64,000 bases of DNA from Datnioides undecimradiatus (GCA_008933995.1 WARS01000033.1:1180501-1244500), one strand, 5' to 3'. Shown: positions 1 through 12,544, counted from the stretch's first letter. Numbers and translations: made by a program. Notes: generated from the letters alone by a model not told the origin.

Positions 1-2500
1 GTACGCCGGTGCGGCATTAAGAGAGTGTGAAGACATCAAACGGGAATAAAGATAGAATGAACCACGGCACCCCGAAGAGCCCAGAATAAAGGAAGCAGAG
101 GAAATATTGGATGTCTTAAAAATGTTGACTGGAGGAGAAGAGCAAAAGTCATTGCTTTCATTCTTTTTCAAATGGGACATGCATACAAATCATACCCTTG
201 GATTTTCACCCATTTTTTTTTAAATAGCTTATTAGTCTGCGTTTAGTCTGACATGATATCCATCTGGACGGTGGTAATAATGTGTGATACTGGAATTCAT
301 TTCAGCTATTTTTTGTAACCTTTGCCTATAGATGCACGCGGCATACAGATTTCCACCAAGCTGTTTCCGAAGGCCTCTGATGCTCCCACTCAACTGTTCG
401 ATACGGCCGCCCTTTGAAATGCGGCCTCCTCCCTCCCTGATAACCCACAGGCTCCGAAGAGGTTGCCAGCAGTTTCAACAGCTAATTATTATGCTTGCTA
501 TCAAAGGAGGAAGGAAGATTTTGGAGTGGGATTTATTGATAAAAATCACCATAATTTACCATAATACCACACTGATTTTCGTGTCAGTCAAGCAGAGAGG
601 AGTGTAATGGAAAGCACCTCGATGCGCGCGACTGCACACTCGGACGGGCGCGCACACAAACCGAGCGTTTTGACCGAAACCTGAGTGAAATCAGCTCCAG
701 TAACGTGATTTTTTTTCAGTGGGCTCACAATTAGAAATGCAGTAATTACATTATTCCTCATACCAGTAGTGCTTACTCGCATTACTTTGACATTTTGTGG
801 GGATTCAGCTTGTTTGCTGGCCTCAGACAACTCGCCGGTATCAGTTTACTCTCTGTGTGGTCAGTGTGTGGATGTAGGACCCCGTCTGTTCGACTCCACC
901 CTGCATATAGACGTTGTACTGAAGTGATGTCATTTGCTTGAGACTCTGGAAATGTTTAAAGTTTGGTTTTTTTTGGGGGGGGGCTAGACTACAGGAGATG
1001 CCCACCAGCACACCTCCAGTTTGCAGCAGTCCTACAGGAGAGAGGCTAAGCTGTTTGTACTGCTTTAAATGGTGTGCCTCACTTTACTGAGGCTAAGCTA
1101 GCTGCTCAAAGTTAACATCAAGCTTTCTTTCTTTCTTTTTGACCTTCTTTTCTTCCTACAGATGAAGAAAGCATTTGTCTTTTGCTATATGAGTAAATTG
1201 TCTGTAATTTCATCCTTTTAAACAATGGTCTAATTAGCGGCTCGCATCCTTTTTGCCTTGTGACCCGTTAAAATGACACATTGTCTAGTTGTGACCTCTC
1301 CTCAGTGGGTTGCGTTTGTCAGTAGGTTGTGACCGGGGCAAACAAGAAGTGACCTTTGTCTTTTTGCAATATTAGCAATGAGTAATTGATTCCATTGTTC
1401 AAGTAACACTAGTTTTGTAAAATTGCTGCAAAACCCAGAAAGAGATTGCGTTTGAAGAAAACTAAACCAACTCTTTCATTGTTTTTGTTTTTGCTGACTG
1501 AAACAGCCATCATTAACCCTGCGTCCCAGGCAGGAAGCAGGGAAGCTCTCCTTTGTGACAACAGCGATAGTCAGCGGGTTGCAGTTCTGATCTTTTTATT
1601 TATGTTTAACCTGGACTGTGCAGTATGAGTACCATCAGCTTGCTGAATTATTTATTCAAGTACTGGCCTAAATTTTGAGTTTGCTTCCTATATGCACGGG
1701 TCGAGGCAGCGTCTGAATACTAATGGAACACGAGTTCAGCAAGGACATGAAGTTCCTGCTTCACTTTTTATTTTATCACCATAATGAGGCAACAGGATTC
1801 ACTGTCATAGGAGCCGGCTCGAGAAGCTAAGGGTCACCATAAACAACAAAGGCTAGGACTTTATGGGACCCAGGAGATAAATAGGAGCCGCAGAAAAAGC
1901 ATTCTTGTTAGAGAACATATGTTTCGCTTGCATCCCCTGTGTAAAGGTCACAGTGAGACAGAGTAATGGCTCTAGCATATTCATTGCTGCATGTCTTCAT
2001 CCAGGCAACCATCCATTTGCCGCAGATGAGCAAGGGGGACCCCCACATCATTTATGATGGTGAAATTATGTACTCAGTTGCTGCAAGGGGAAAAGCAGAG
2101 TTATGAGTTACAGTATTATGACTTTCCAGGGTCTAATGAAGACATCACTTTGCTGCTGAACTGCGTAACTGTTGCTGTTTTGTGCCATATTTAAGGACAT
2201 TATTGAACATTTGGACACCATTCGAGAGCCTGGGCAACTATACAACAAGTTTTATAGTCATATTATCACCATTAGTGCCGCCTTTTATTCATTTCCTCTT
2301 TGAATCTATAAATTGTCCTAAATGGATGTTAATTATTTTATGATTTTATTTTTTTTTCCCTTTTGGTCCAATGAGCTGTAAGTGCACTGGCATCTTTGCT
2401 GCACTGCTCACACACAGCGTTTTCACAAAGGGACAAGGGAGCTAGCTAATTGGAGTAGAAATCCAACAGCAAGGAGGAGGTGGCGTATCATACTGTCAAA
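1..2500. other. Non-coding stretch, no gene seen
   Basis: I see no coding exon, RNA gene or recognisable transposon. Short frames in all directions lack any domain signature. Local points: a (CTTT)n tract near 1122-1140; a T8 run directly followed by a G9 run at 967-983; and a GC-balanced, repeat-free patch at about 330-600, containing CGGCCGCC-like sequence followed by AT-rich TTTATTGATAAAAATC, that could be a weak conserved element. The rest is ordinary unique-looking fish intergenic or intronic DNA. Confidence 0.6.
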
Positions 2501-4800
2501 CTGTACCGCTTTGTGATTTGCAGTTTTGGATTGAGGACAAACTGTGATTCAGTGGGAGAGGCGGAGGCTTGTTCTTGAAAGTCTAGTGAACTCCTCAGCA
2601 GCTACCTGCACCTGACCAGGTGTCAAACCTCCAGTTCTCTCATAGCTAGAAGACACGCTCTACCTCAGAGCCACAGCCCGCGACTTTCAAGGTCCGGTTT
2701 TACGTTTAGGTGATGCCATACCTTTGTTGGAGATGAGATCCGTACAAAAACTACATCTGTAGAATGAAGAGCGAAAAGGTCTGCACAGGGAGGAGGTCGG
2801 GGTGGAAGGGTGGTTGAAATAAGCTAAGTGCTGATTCGTTTTAACATATGTGGAAGGATTGGCATATCACCTGCACTGTTTGAACGGTGTCATCATGACT
2901 GTGTGTAGCTCTCCAGAAGTCCTGCCCTGCAGTGAAGATGCTGCGTCTAACTACCCCCCCTCCATCAGATTCTGCATTGTGTCTTACTGGTTGCTAATGT
3001 TAGCAATTCAGCTAACACATACACATGACTTGCTGGGAGTTGAATGTCTCATCCTTTGGTAGAAGCTGGCTGCTTTAATGTAACATATTAATAAACAAAG
3101 TCGTTGAACTATTTAAAGTTGAATTCCAGGATGTTATTTGGAAATATCAATCATACATGCAGCTTTTAATTGGCTCAGCTTTTACATATTTTGTGTTCAC
3201 CCTCTAAACAAACAGCAAATCATTTCTGGTCTGCCACCACAGATTAGAGATTCCCTCTTCAGCATTTCATTAATGTTCCACGCTGTAATTCACCATGATG
3301 AGAGTGACAGACTGCTAAGCGTCAGGAAATTGCCGGGTTTGACAAAACAGTGACTCATCTGTGAGACTCCCAAATGTCTTTCTTGGCAGTGGCACAGCAG
3401 CACTGCGTCAATGCTAAAGGTCAAAGGTTCAATCTGTTCGCCGCAGTTTGGGTCTTTAAAGCGTGTCGCACAGGACTCCACACAGCACAAGTCAGCGGTG
3501 GCCGAGGGACACGCCGAGGGCCCGCGTCCTGTGAGCTGGAAAATGCTGCAAAAAGAGATAAACAGCTTCACGTGTCATCATGCTCTGAGGTAAGCAAGGA
3601 AATATGATCAACATCAAACTCCAAATATTCCTGCACTGACATGAGTGGGAATCACTGCGTAGGAGCCTATACTCTCCTCCATGCTCCATATTTTCTATAA
3701 TGTGTAGCTTCAGTTGCTCCTCCCTCCAGCTCTGATTAACCAATCATTGCTGGTTAATGGAAACGCATCTCAACCAGCGCTTCAGTGCAGGAACGTCTCA
3801 CCAGACACCAGATTTAAAATCTCTGTGAAACATAGAGCTTTATCTGATAGGCTTAATAAGCACTGACTGAACTGGCTGGGATGTAACAGACCTTCATTTA
3901 CTTGCAAACGTCCCTCACTATCACTTTAACGCAGAGTTACATCTCTTCCTTGTTCCACATCGAGAATCTATGAATATGCAAATATTGTTCCTCATAACAT
4001 TTATCTGCTACTAGACACAAAGTGACTCTTCACTTGATTGGGCTGTAAAATACTTGTGTACCACAAATCCCACTGCTCTCTGAATGAGATAAAGTGAGCG
4101 ATAGTGAGGACAGAGAGACAGCAGATGGATGTGAAAACAAACATCTGTACACATCTGGACATACATTGTTCTGCACAGAGAGGCTCAAACGGTAAGTAAC
4201 ATTAAGCAAAACACATTTTTGTCCGGAGGAGGATTTGATTTTATGTAATTGCCTTTAACTACAGCAGCAAAAAACAAGTTTTACAACTTTCTTGTTATTT
4301 ATTTCCTCAGCGTAGAAAGAGTCAACATGCTGCGCCGATGACATCTTTTCCTTATCATCAATTTAACTTGGGATTTTTGCAAAATGTAAAGTAAACAGCT
4401 ATTCTTATAACAGGTAAGTTCCATATGTAATTCAACTGATAAGTGTTGTAGGTTGAGTCACTGAGACATGTTGTCTTGTGTATCGTGTAACTGTAGGGTT
4501 ATTTAGACCTACATGTTTGTTAATTTAGCACATTTGAATGTTGTTTGGATGGTATAGCAGAGAGAGATTATTATTATTAAATTATAGAGAACAAGGATTT
4601 TTTTCAGATTTTTCAAACAAGTTATTTTTGGGCAATCATCCGCTGTTAAATAACATCTACCTGACCTCGCATAAACTGTCCTGTCAGGATTGGTCTAGAC
4701 CTCAAAAGTCACTTTATATGCGTAAAACTTTTTTTTTTTAGTCTTTATTGTCCTTTTAAATAATAATTTTACTAAAAATAACTTAAACCTTCAAGAAAAC
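2501..4800. other. Non-coding stretch, no gene seen
   Basis: No supportable gene. Around 2993-3017 the sequence carries GCTAATGTTAGC and then a 7-bp inverted repeat (TGTTAGC, six-base loop, GCTAACA), a motif style common in percomorph interspersed repeats, so a decayed repeat is likely here. The interval at about 3360-3600 has several overlapping short frames on both strands, which argues against any one of them being real. 4200-4800 is AT-rich with poly-T. Confidence 0.55.
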
Positions 4801-4839
4801 ATTTGTACTCTCAGTCATTTAGGAAGGGACAGTTGTACA

Positions 4840-4874
4840 AGTGAGCGGGTCTGGACCCGTTAGGCCCACTCACT
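4840..4874. repeat. Imperfect hairpin
   Basis: The arms CGGGTC (4846-4851) and GACCCG (4854-4859) pair across a two-base loop. An outer stem AGTGAG (4840-4845) pairs with CTCACT (4869-4874), leaving a nine-base bulge on the 3' side. The structure is seen directly. Its role is unknown; it could be the remains of a transposon end. Confidence 0.6.
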
Positions 4875-6430
4875 ATGCCATGCCTTGTATATACATACAC
4901 CAGATATAAAGAAGCATGTATGAATCAAATCCATATATATAAATATACAGTTACCTGGTCTCAGAGCATGTGGTGACTGTGTGGCATTTCTTTATGTTGC
5001 ATGTGGAAAATCATCAATCATCAAGTGGGCAGACACTGTGCAATTACCTGTACTGTAGTCAGCATTAGCTAATCACTGTCATTCATTACCCCTCAGTGCT
5101 CTGTATGTACAGAAACTCATTCCCTCTGCATAACTGATATGGAATTGCAGCTCTGCAGTGAATGTTAATGTCCCTCATTTACTGTATATTTAATTAGAAG
5201 ATACCGACTTAAGACGTTCCCAAATCTCAGTGTGACTTGGTCAGAGCTTATGTTTGTGTAAGGAAGGTCAGAAAATACAGAGTCCATTGGTTCCTGTGCT
5301 CTTGTGAATTTGTACAAAAACAAAATAAACTCATAAACAACATTTTTCTGACAAATGACTCATTTGTTGCCATGCAAATAATGCCTTGTGTGTCAGATGC
5401 AAAGGCAGAAGTAAGATGACATTATTTTGACAATGCAGAACTTTGACAATGACAGGGAAAAGCAGAAAATGGTCATGTGCTGTGGAAAGGACCCGTAGCA
5501 TTGCAGTAAGTGCAGACTAAGCCGAGCTATAATGTTAGATGTTTACTTTGGGGGGATCTATATAAAGCTCAAGTAGATGCATTAGCACCTCTGCCAGGCC
5601 GTGTTCCTCCTCTGTTCCGCAGACCTGCCATTCTCCATCTTTCCACCAGATGCCCTCAGACTTTCTCTCCTTTCCCTGTCTACACCTGTATCAGGCCCTT
5701 CTCATCTGTCCTGCACTTACCTGGCCTGCCCCACCCACTGCTCACCTGTGACTCACTCCGTCATCATACACACAGCTCTGCTCACCTTGCCTGATTATGG
5801 TAGGTACTTGTTTGGGCCTTGCATTTCATATAGTGCCTGCTCTGTTTGGACTGCAGTCTTCTAGCATTGACCTTTGCTTTTCCACTGTCTTGTAAGCCTA
5901 TGTAACGCCACCTCTTAAATATTAAATATTAGTTAAGTGTAATATTATACGGCTATCCAAAGGCTATCAAGTGGTTCTTGTCACAGGAAGTTATGGAAGG
6001 GCATGTTAAAATGAGCACACAGAAGATGCTAGCTGTAAGCTAAAAGGTGCTAGCTTTTGCAATAGCTTAGCCAGTACACCAAGTTATGTTGCACAATCAC
6101 CAGCAGTGAGTTTCATTTATTTTGAACCCTAGCAGTCGTGCTTCTGTTACCTCTTGTTACCACGGACCTCAAACTTCAGCAGAGTATAAATATCAAACCC
6201 AAGTTTCATGTGGAGGATCATCACCAGATATGACCCATAGCAATAAAACAGCAGTCTGGGCAGTGGAAAAGCCATCAGGTCAGGTCAGGAGTGCAACAAA
6301 GAGCATGCACATGTCTCTGGCATTCATACGGTTGTGAGCCACTGGCTGCACCAACATAATCCTCACTCCTCACGTGCCCTGCTCATTGGATTTGGCAATG
6401 CTGACTTCTTGCAGATGGTGCTTGACAAGG
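4875..6430. other. Non-coding stretch with possible decayed repeat
   Basis: No gene seen. Between about 5600 and 5940 the + strand is pyrimidine-rich, with runs such as CTCACCTGTGACTCA, then CCTGATTATGG, then an AT-rich end with AATATTAAATATT. This resembles the tail of fish interspersed repeats, but I recall that style only loosely, so the class is open. The flanking sequence is ordinary. Confidence 0.4.
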
Positions 6431-6432
6431 TT

Positions 6433-6530
6433 ACATAACGGGACTTCCAGGCAGCGATCCAAATGTAGACAGAGTGTGTATGACTGCACAAGGTGGCTAC
6501 TTTGAAGAGGATGGTTGCCAGATCTGAGCT
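6433..6530 (+). pseudogene. Possible mariner/Tc1-like transposase C-terminal remnant
   Basis: Reading + strand codons from 6439 gives R-D-F-Q-A-A-I-Q-M, a stop at 6466, T-E-C-V, a stop at 6481, then after a shift of frame Q-G-G-Y-F-E-E-D-G at 6488-6514. The C-terminus of many mariner-type DDE transposases ends with a DFQ...W...RC...GG/GD-YFEGD pattern just before the stop, and this stretch follows that order and spacing. At least two in-frame stops and one frameshift are present, so it is dead. The match is short and was made by eye. It could be chance; no terminal inverted repeats were found. Confidence 0.3.
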
Positions 6531-7189
6531 CCTTTTGAAAGCCTGTTTCTTTGATGGGACAGTGCCACAGATGTTTTTTAGCAACCTGTTTAGCAAAGCA
6601 ATATCCTTCCAGTCAAAGAAACTTCTCAAGTTTTAACTCACGGCTCTAAACCATATCTTCATCAATGACCTAGTTTGTTCTTTAGGTTGTTCATTTGAGA
6701 GGTGCAGTGCTGAGTCATGGTGCATTCATGTGCTGGTGAGAGGTTCTGAAATCTGAGCTATGTGGGAGTTGGCTGCTGTTCAGCACTGCATTGATGAGAC
6801 TACGGCAAGAAAATCAAGCCCAGCTGACACGGGGTAAACAAACACAGAGAGGAAAACATGAATTTGACAGCTGCTTGCGTTGAGAATGGTGCTGTTTAGT
6901 GGCCAAATATTGTTGTGATTATGATTATATTTTTTATTATTATTAAAGTTTCTTTTACAACAAAGAGCAAGGTGCAGCACTGTTCCCAGCAATAGCACTG
7001 TCATTTACAAGATAAACACCTTTTTTAAAGACAAAATCCAGTTCTAAAGGTTCCTCAGTGTCAACACTGCTATAGTCTAATCCTGTTAAAGGAGGCCTGT
7101 CAGACTGTGCTGCCTGGTTAAGGTGTAGAGGACTGTGTGCGTGGGAGATGTGTGTGCGTCGGGGGATGTTCATAGCCAGCAGGGAGGCA
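6531..7189. other. Non-coding stretch, no gene seen
   Basis: Nothing recognisable. The interval is AT-rich around 6910-6960 (TTATTATTATTAAAG) and otherwise plain. Confidence 0.6.
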
Positions 7190-7640
7190 GCTGGGGCCCT
7201 CCTGAGATGTGAGCCCATGACCCTGAAATCATGCGCTCCGAGGCTCCCAAACAACAGGCCGAGCGCCTGAAATCAGACACCTCTGCCCCCCTGAGCACCG
7301 TCGCTGCTGCTCTCGCTGGTCTCAGGCAACGAGGTCCGCTAGGGGACAACCGGGGGAAGAAGTCGACGTCATTTAAATTCCAGGTTCTCAAACCTTTTAA
7401 CCGCCCCCCCAACCCACTTCCCATCACCATCCTCCCACCCACAGCACCAAGCTGGTACTTCACGCCTGACATTGATCTGTACTTCAAAACCACAACAGAG
7501 CCTCACGTTCCATCCCTCAGCTGACACAAACGATTTGTCGAGATGGGCTCTGACATCGCTGACAACTGGCAAAGCCCCACACCGCCGCCGCCGCCTCCCC
7601 ACCCCTCCCCCTCAACTTTCCCGCCCCATATCTAAACTGA
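7190..7640. promoter_or_regulatory. Candidate conserved non-coding element (CNE)
   Basis: A GC-richer, repeat-free patch with several CpGs, bounded by plainer sequence. Overlapping frames of about 75-107 codons exist on both strands across the same bases, which is expected of GC-rich DNA with few stops. None shows a domain I recognise, so I do not call a gene. The GTCGACGTCATTTAAATT stretch at about 7361-7378 holds a CRE-like half site (ACGTCA). Inference: regulatory element, or part of an unrecognised exon. Confidence 0.3.
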
Positions 7641-8229
7641 CAAGCAGTGTTTTTGTTTTGCAATGCAAAGCAGGGTTTTGCTCTGTGCTTTTCTGGTATT
7701 TGAGCACATGACCAAACACATGTGCCACACACAGGCAGCCAGGAATGTCTTTTTCCATCAGAGTCCATCCATCCTCAGGAGAATGGGAGAGAAAAAAAAA
7801 AGCACCATGATGCACTGATTGAGGTGAGGGTCACTGCAAATTCACTAACTTGATACGGCAATTCATTTAATATTTATAGAACTTTTTCCCCCCATAAATG
7901 GATTCTGTTGTGGACTTTTATTTTTTTTTTTTATTTTGTATGAAATTGATATCAGTTAATATAAGGCTAGATAACTTGTAGCAACACGCTGTATGGAGGA
8001 GTCACAGAAATGGGCTGAAATATGAACGACACTGCTCTACATACACGGCAACTCCTGCGCCCTTGATTTTGTCCCTATCTCTAAATGTGCTATTCAAAGC
8101 TTGTAATTCCATGTCTTACACACCAGATAGTGTATTCTGCAGATAACTAACATCACACTTCAAAGACACTTGACATAAGCTCTCAGAGGAAGAATCTTTG
8201 GCTCAAAAGATAGGATGTCACATGTTGTG
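7641..8229. other. Non-coding stretch with homopolymer tracts
   Basis: No gene seen. Contains an A-run near 7791-7801 and a long T-rich run near 7918-7937. The remainder is ordinary. Confidence 0.6.
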
Positions 8230-8470
8230 GGTGTGAGTGAGGAGTCGAGTCTGTCACATTCCTCCGACTCATCGCCAGGCACAACTGGGGCCGTGTCCAC
8301 GGTGTTGGGGAGAAATGCGAGGCCATTGTTAACGTGTCAGGAGCTTTCCTTCAACATCGGCGTCGCGGAATAGTTTTCTGACAGTTTTCGACACTGACAT
8401 CACAATCAGACGCCGTGAGACTTTCACCTCCCTCCTGATTCCGTTCAAAGTCGCACAATGTGAAAGTTAA
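8230..8470. promoter_or_regulatory. Candidate CNE with SOX-type site
   Basis: Repeat-free, CpG-bearing stretch with a perfect SOX consensus in reverse (CCATTGTT at 8323-8330) and a short inverted repeat CCGTG-TC-CACGG at 8291-8302. It stands out from the AT-richer flanks. No frame in it encodes a recognisable protein. Regulatory role is inferred from composition and motif only. Confidence 0.3.
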
Positions 8471-10240
8471 GCACAACCTCTCTTCATACATATGAACAGC
8501 TCAGTCATTAGCACTAATGCTCATATTGCTAAGTTCTCAAATACACTCAGGAGTTTATTGTCAGAGCCTTATAGCTTGATTCCACCGGGCACGGCTGCAT
8601 CACGGTTGGAGCTGATTGCAGCCGTTCCAGACAATGCTTGTGATTCCATGGGACTCTCTCCGAGTGGCTCTCTGCCCTGCTCTGTGGGGAATAGTCTATT
8701 TTTTAAGTAAGCTGCCTTAAGCTTCCCAGAGCAGATGAGCTAGCAGTAAGTCAGATACAAACAAAAAAAGAATTAAGAAGCTCAGAGAATCTGGGAAAAA
8801 TGGCCAAATCAACTAAATCTGGAAAGCAAAATGTTCCACTTCTGAAACACTCCCAGTGGGGTTTGAAGACGAGTGGAGGACAGAACAAAAACAAGACGAT
8901 GGTGAAGTTACCAGTGATCATGCGTTTACCGAGGCTAATGTTAGCAACCTCTTATAGTAATCAACATAACCCAGTTGACTGTCCCGTTGTCTGTTTGTGC
9001 TATTGTTACATTACATTATGCTTTTAGCACATCACAGATAAGCACTTCAATGACTGCCTCATACTGTAGCTCACCAGGAGCTGCTGCTTCCTGCTTGTGG
9101 TCCCGTTCTACCCACTCGCTCAGTCATTCTCAGTCAGTGATAACATCTTTCCCACAACTGACTCAAGGAATGTTTTGACATGGCTGGAATTTCAGCCTTA
9201 GCCTTTAGCTTTAACATGATACTGTAGGAAAGGTTATCTGGTGAGAAGAACGGTTGGTTTTGGCAAAATCTCTTGATATGATCCCTGAGCTGCTGCTGCA
9301 GGAGGACATTTACATAGCATGGGTTATTTACCATTGATTCTCTTTTTATGATTATGTTGTACTCAAATAATTGCTGAGATCTTGAAACACTGTGACATTG
9401 CTGTAAATAGGTTGAACAGTGGCTCCCGGGTGGTCCTGGGTGCTGACCATGAACCACAACGCGCCCGGGCTGGCCGGGAACTTTTGCTGCATGTCCGCGG
9501 TCCTCACCTCTCTGTCTCATCATTTCATGTCATTTTCCTACTTTTGGCTATAACTAAGGTAGAATAACAGCCACAAAATGTGCATTCTTACAAAAGGTCT
9601 GCTTAAGGAGGGGTCACAGGCAGCCAGTGGGACAGGCCGGACAGGTTAGTCAGATTCTACTGGAAGAGAACATGAGTCTATGGTCCTGTGAGACCATTGA
9701 TGGAAACTTTCATTGTAACTTCTGCAGTTATAAACAAAAGGATCTGAAACCTGACAGCGTTAGTGCCTCGACGGTGTGATTGGTTATCGTGAAGCACGAA
9801 AGGAAGTCAGACCCTTTTGAGAAAGCTCAACTCTCACGTCTTCGTCCACTCAGTTTCCAGGGGTGAAGAAGCTGGTTCAGTGTTGATGGAAGCAAAAAAA
9901 AAAACCAAAAACAGAGAAAGAGACGAGTGTGAGTGTGGACAAGGGTTTAGAAGTGACAGCGATAGATTTTTGATGTCATGTGGCTGTGAGGGAAGACTGC
10001 AGTCTGTCTCTGCCACATTCCTCTGCCCAGATCATCACAGATAATCCATCTCGTATCTCAGGACTGGGGGAGAATTGAAATGAAACTCACTCAGCTCTCC
10101 TCCAACTGCCCCGCTCAAGCCTCTTTTTTTTGTTTGTTTTTTTGAGGCAAACTTGTCTTTCCCTACAGCTACAGGGTGACCCAGAGGATCATGGGACCCT
10201 GTCTGCTGCTTTACCTCCAAACTTGAACCCTTCCAGGAGG
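8471..10240. other. Non-coding stretch, no gene seen
   Basis: No supportable gene. At 8934-8946 the text GGCTAATGTTAGC marks a probable scrap of a percomorph repeat. A 129-codon antisense frame across 9134-9523 has no recognisable domain and runs through low-information sequence. An A-rich run lies at about 9893-9905 and a T-rich run at 10122-10143. Confidence 0.55.
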
Positions 10241-10241
10241 A

Positions 10242-10280
10242 GGGTTGGGTGAGTCGTGGGGTGGGCTGGGGGGTGGGGGG
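10242..10280 (+). other. G-rich tract able to form a G-quadruplex
   Basis: Successive runs GGG, GGG, GGGG, GGG, GGGGGG and GGGGGG are separated by loops of one to eight bases. The core at 10258-10280 alone meets the G3+N1-7 rule. It borders a CNE-like stretch on its 3' side. The tract is seen directly; folding in cells is inference. Confidence 0.7.
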
Positions 10281-10289
10281 ACGTGTGAT

Positions 10290-10740
10290 TTACTGAGTGC
10301 CAGATCCGAGCAGCTCCCAGAGACGTGATTTACAGAGTGCGAGGAGATCTCAGATCAGACTTAGAGCTGTTTAAGTTTGCTCCATTTCCTATCAGCAAAC
10401 CGCAGACGTTTGCAAGCAGTCACCGCTCACCCCCGCTGATGACAAATTCTTTACGCCTCTCCTGTGTTATTCATGTGTGTGTGATCCTAATTCGCCCATA
10501 GCCCTCTTTATATATGTAAACTGCTCCTAAATGGAGCAGCTGAAGTGGCTCTTAGATTTGTCTCTGCACCCAACAATATCCCCTGGAACACAGCGAGGGC
10601 AGGGGAACAATATTTCAGCCATGCATAATTCATGTTGTGCTTGACTTTTAACGAGGTGCTAAAAATCCTGACATGTGGCCCGCTCAACACTCGATACCGC
10701 AACATAAATTCTTAATACTTTTTTTATGAACTGCGTCAGT
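10290..10740. promoter_or_regulatory. Candidate CNE with 19-bp hairpin
   Basis: Even-composition, repeat-free sequence following the G-rich tract. It contains an exact inverted repeat CTGCTCC-TAAAT-GGAGCAG at 10521-10539 (7-bp arms, 5-base loop) and homeodomain-like AT cores such as CATAATTCATG near 10623-10633. No gene is visible. Conserved-element status is inferred. Confidence 0.35.
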
Positions 10741-11663
10741 CCGAGGTGTTTATCTATAATAAAAATCTCGAATTGTAACTTAGCGACATCACATTGTTGC
10801 CCCGGAGCTCATATAGTATGAATAAAAGTCGAGTCCTGGGGCTTTTTTTTTTTTTTTTTTACATCAAGATCCACATCGGCTCGTTTCAGCAGCTCGCCTG
10901 TTAGCGATTAGCTTGCACAGAGTGAGAAACACCAACCAAGGGCACACACTCTATTCTCTTTTATTCCAGACTATTTATCTGAATGCGCAAGTGCCTCGAT
11001 GCATTTTAATGCTCTTTCTGTCTTTGTCAGGGGCTCGTTGCACGCCTGTACTGTCATTACAGCAGCGATCTGGCTGCAAAACGCATTGTTTACCAAGCTG
11101 CTTTATGTTGCTTCCATTTAACTGGGAGGAGCGCGCACATGTGTGGGTGTGCTATCTCAATATAGTGCCATAAAGAAGCTGTTCGCCACTCACATTCCTC
11201 GCCTCGCTATCTCTCAGCATGACAGCTGCTGAGTAACTAGACGATATTGTCTGAGCTCACGATAAGAGAGGGGGGAGAAACGAAATGTTTCTGGACCATG
11301 AAAACGATTCCATGTGCTACATGCTCGCATCTTGGTCCGCCTGTCTGTCGCTGTATCTCCGATGTGAGTGGGCATGCGTTTCATGAGGCAGGATGGATAT
11401 TGTGACAAGTGTGTCATGGCTTTTGGAAATGACGTGACCTATGAGCAACGTGGTCTTATTTTGCTGGTTCACACACGGAGCAGAGAGGTGTGTGTCTGCC
11501 ACCGAGCCGTCTGTAAAGAATATATCCAGAGATTCACTGGATATATGAAGGTGTGTAAACTGCACTCATAACCAATATAATACCTACATTCTACATATTC
11601 TCATTAACTATGGAAAGATATGGTAACATGTCTTACCTGGATCTCTGTAATACAATAATAAAA
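10741..11663. other. Non-coding stretch with T18 run
   Basis: A homopolymer of 18 T occupies 10843-10860. The rest shows no gene; overlapping short frames on both strands at 11214-11571 carry no domain signature. Confidence 0.6.
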
Positions 11664-11679
11664 TACTGTATATACAGTA
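11664..11679. repeat. Exact 16-bp palindrome
   Basis: TACTGTATATACAGTA reads the same on both strands. It lies in AT-rich DNA. It could be a transposon end fragment, a protein dimer site or chance. Confidence 0.8.
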
Positions 11680-12540
11680 GTAATAAACATAATGAGAGAT
11701 ACAGACTCCATGTCAGTACTCCTTCAGCCTGTATGTATCCATACAGTGACCTCAGGACTGAAGAAAGACCCATACTATAACAACAGAAAAAGGTAAACAT
11801 ATTGCTAAAAAAATGAATTTTGAATTTTATTTATGTATTATTTCTACCTAATTTAAATGTTTATAGAATTATATGTTATATTATATGTTAATATGTACAT
11901 ATATGTTATACTATAAACACAACATATGTGTGTGTATTTATGTTTATGAAATTCTTTTTTAATAAAATATCAGGAAAGCATGTTTTTATGTCTACAGTGT
12001 AACATGTGAGTCACAGCTCACACTGTGCTCTTTACAGCAGCTTCTCTACAGCTCACTGGGACAAGTGTCCTCTATGAGAAATAATGCTGGAGTTGGACGT
12101 GGAGACAGTAGCCGGCTGAAGACATTTGGGAACAGAGTGTGATGGACTGGAGAACAGCTGTGCCACAGCTCTGACTGAAAGACGCGCAGCTCGCACACCA
12201 TGCTGCGTGTGCGTTCGCAAAGTAAGTGATTGTTTCAACTCCAACAACTGTATTTCCTGATGAAAACTGTAGGACGTGGTTGAAAGCCCTGCAGAGAGCC
12301 TGTAACTGCAGCTTTGTGCAGTCTCTGGCAGTCAGGACAGTTTTAAATACTGTTGACCAACTCAAGAGGGACAGAACTTTAATTATCTGAAGGAAGAATA
12401 CAGTTGCAAGGAACGCAAATATGCACGAGCACAAAACATCAATTAAATATATTAAAAAAACATCTACATATGCCAAGAATATAAACAAAGTTAAAGGTCA
12501 GAGTTGCTCATAATGTGTGTCTGTTAAAGCGATTTTTGTT
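11680..12540. other. AT-rich non-coding stretch
   Basis: About 11860-11950 is low-complexity AT/ATGT sequence. 12000-12480 is plainer. An antisense frame of 138 codons at 12072-12488 is rich in Leu/Phe/Cys but has no recognisable domain; I treat it as chance. Confidence 0.55.
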
Positions 12541-12544
12541 TTGG

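Noticed and set aside
880..905. tRNA B-box look-alike GTTCGACTC at 888-896
   Set aside because: No A-box at the right distance and no cloverleaf can be drawn.
12072..12488. 138-codon antisense frame rich in Leu, Phe and Cys
   Set aside because: Looks hydrophobic only because of T-rich antisense sequence; no signal peptide or membrane pattern that fits a family.
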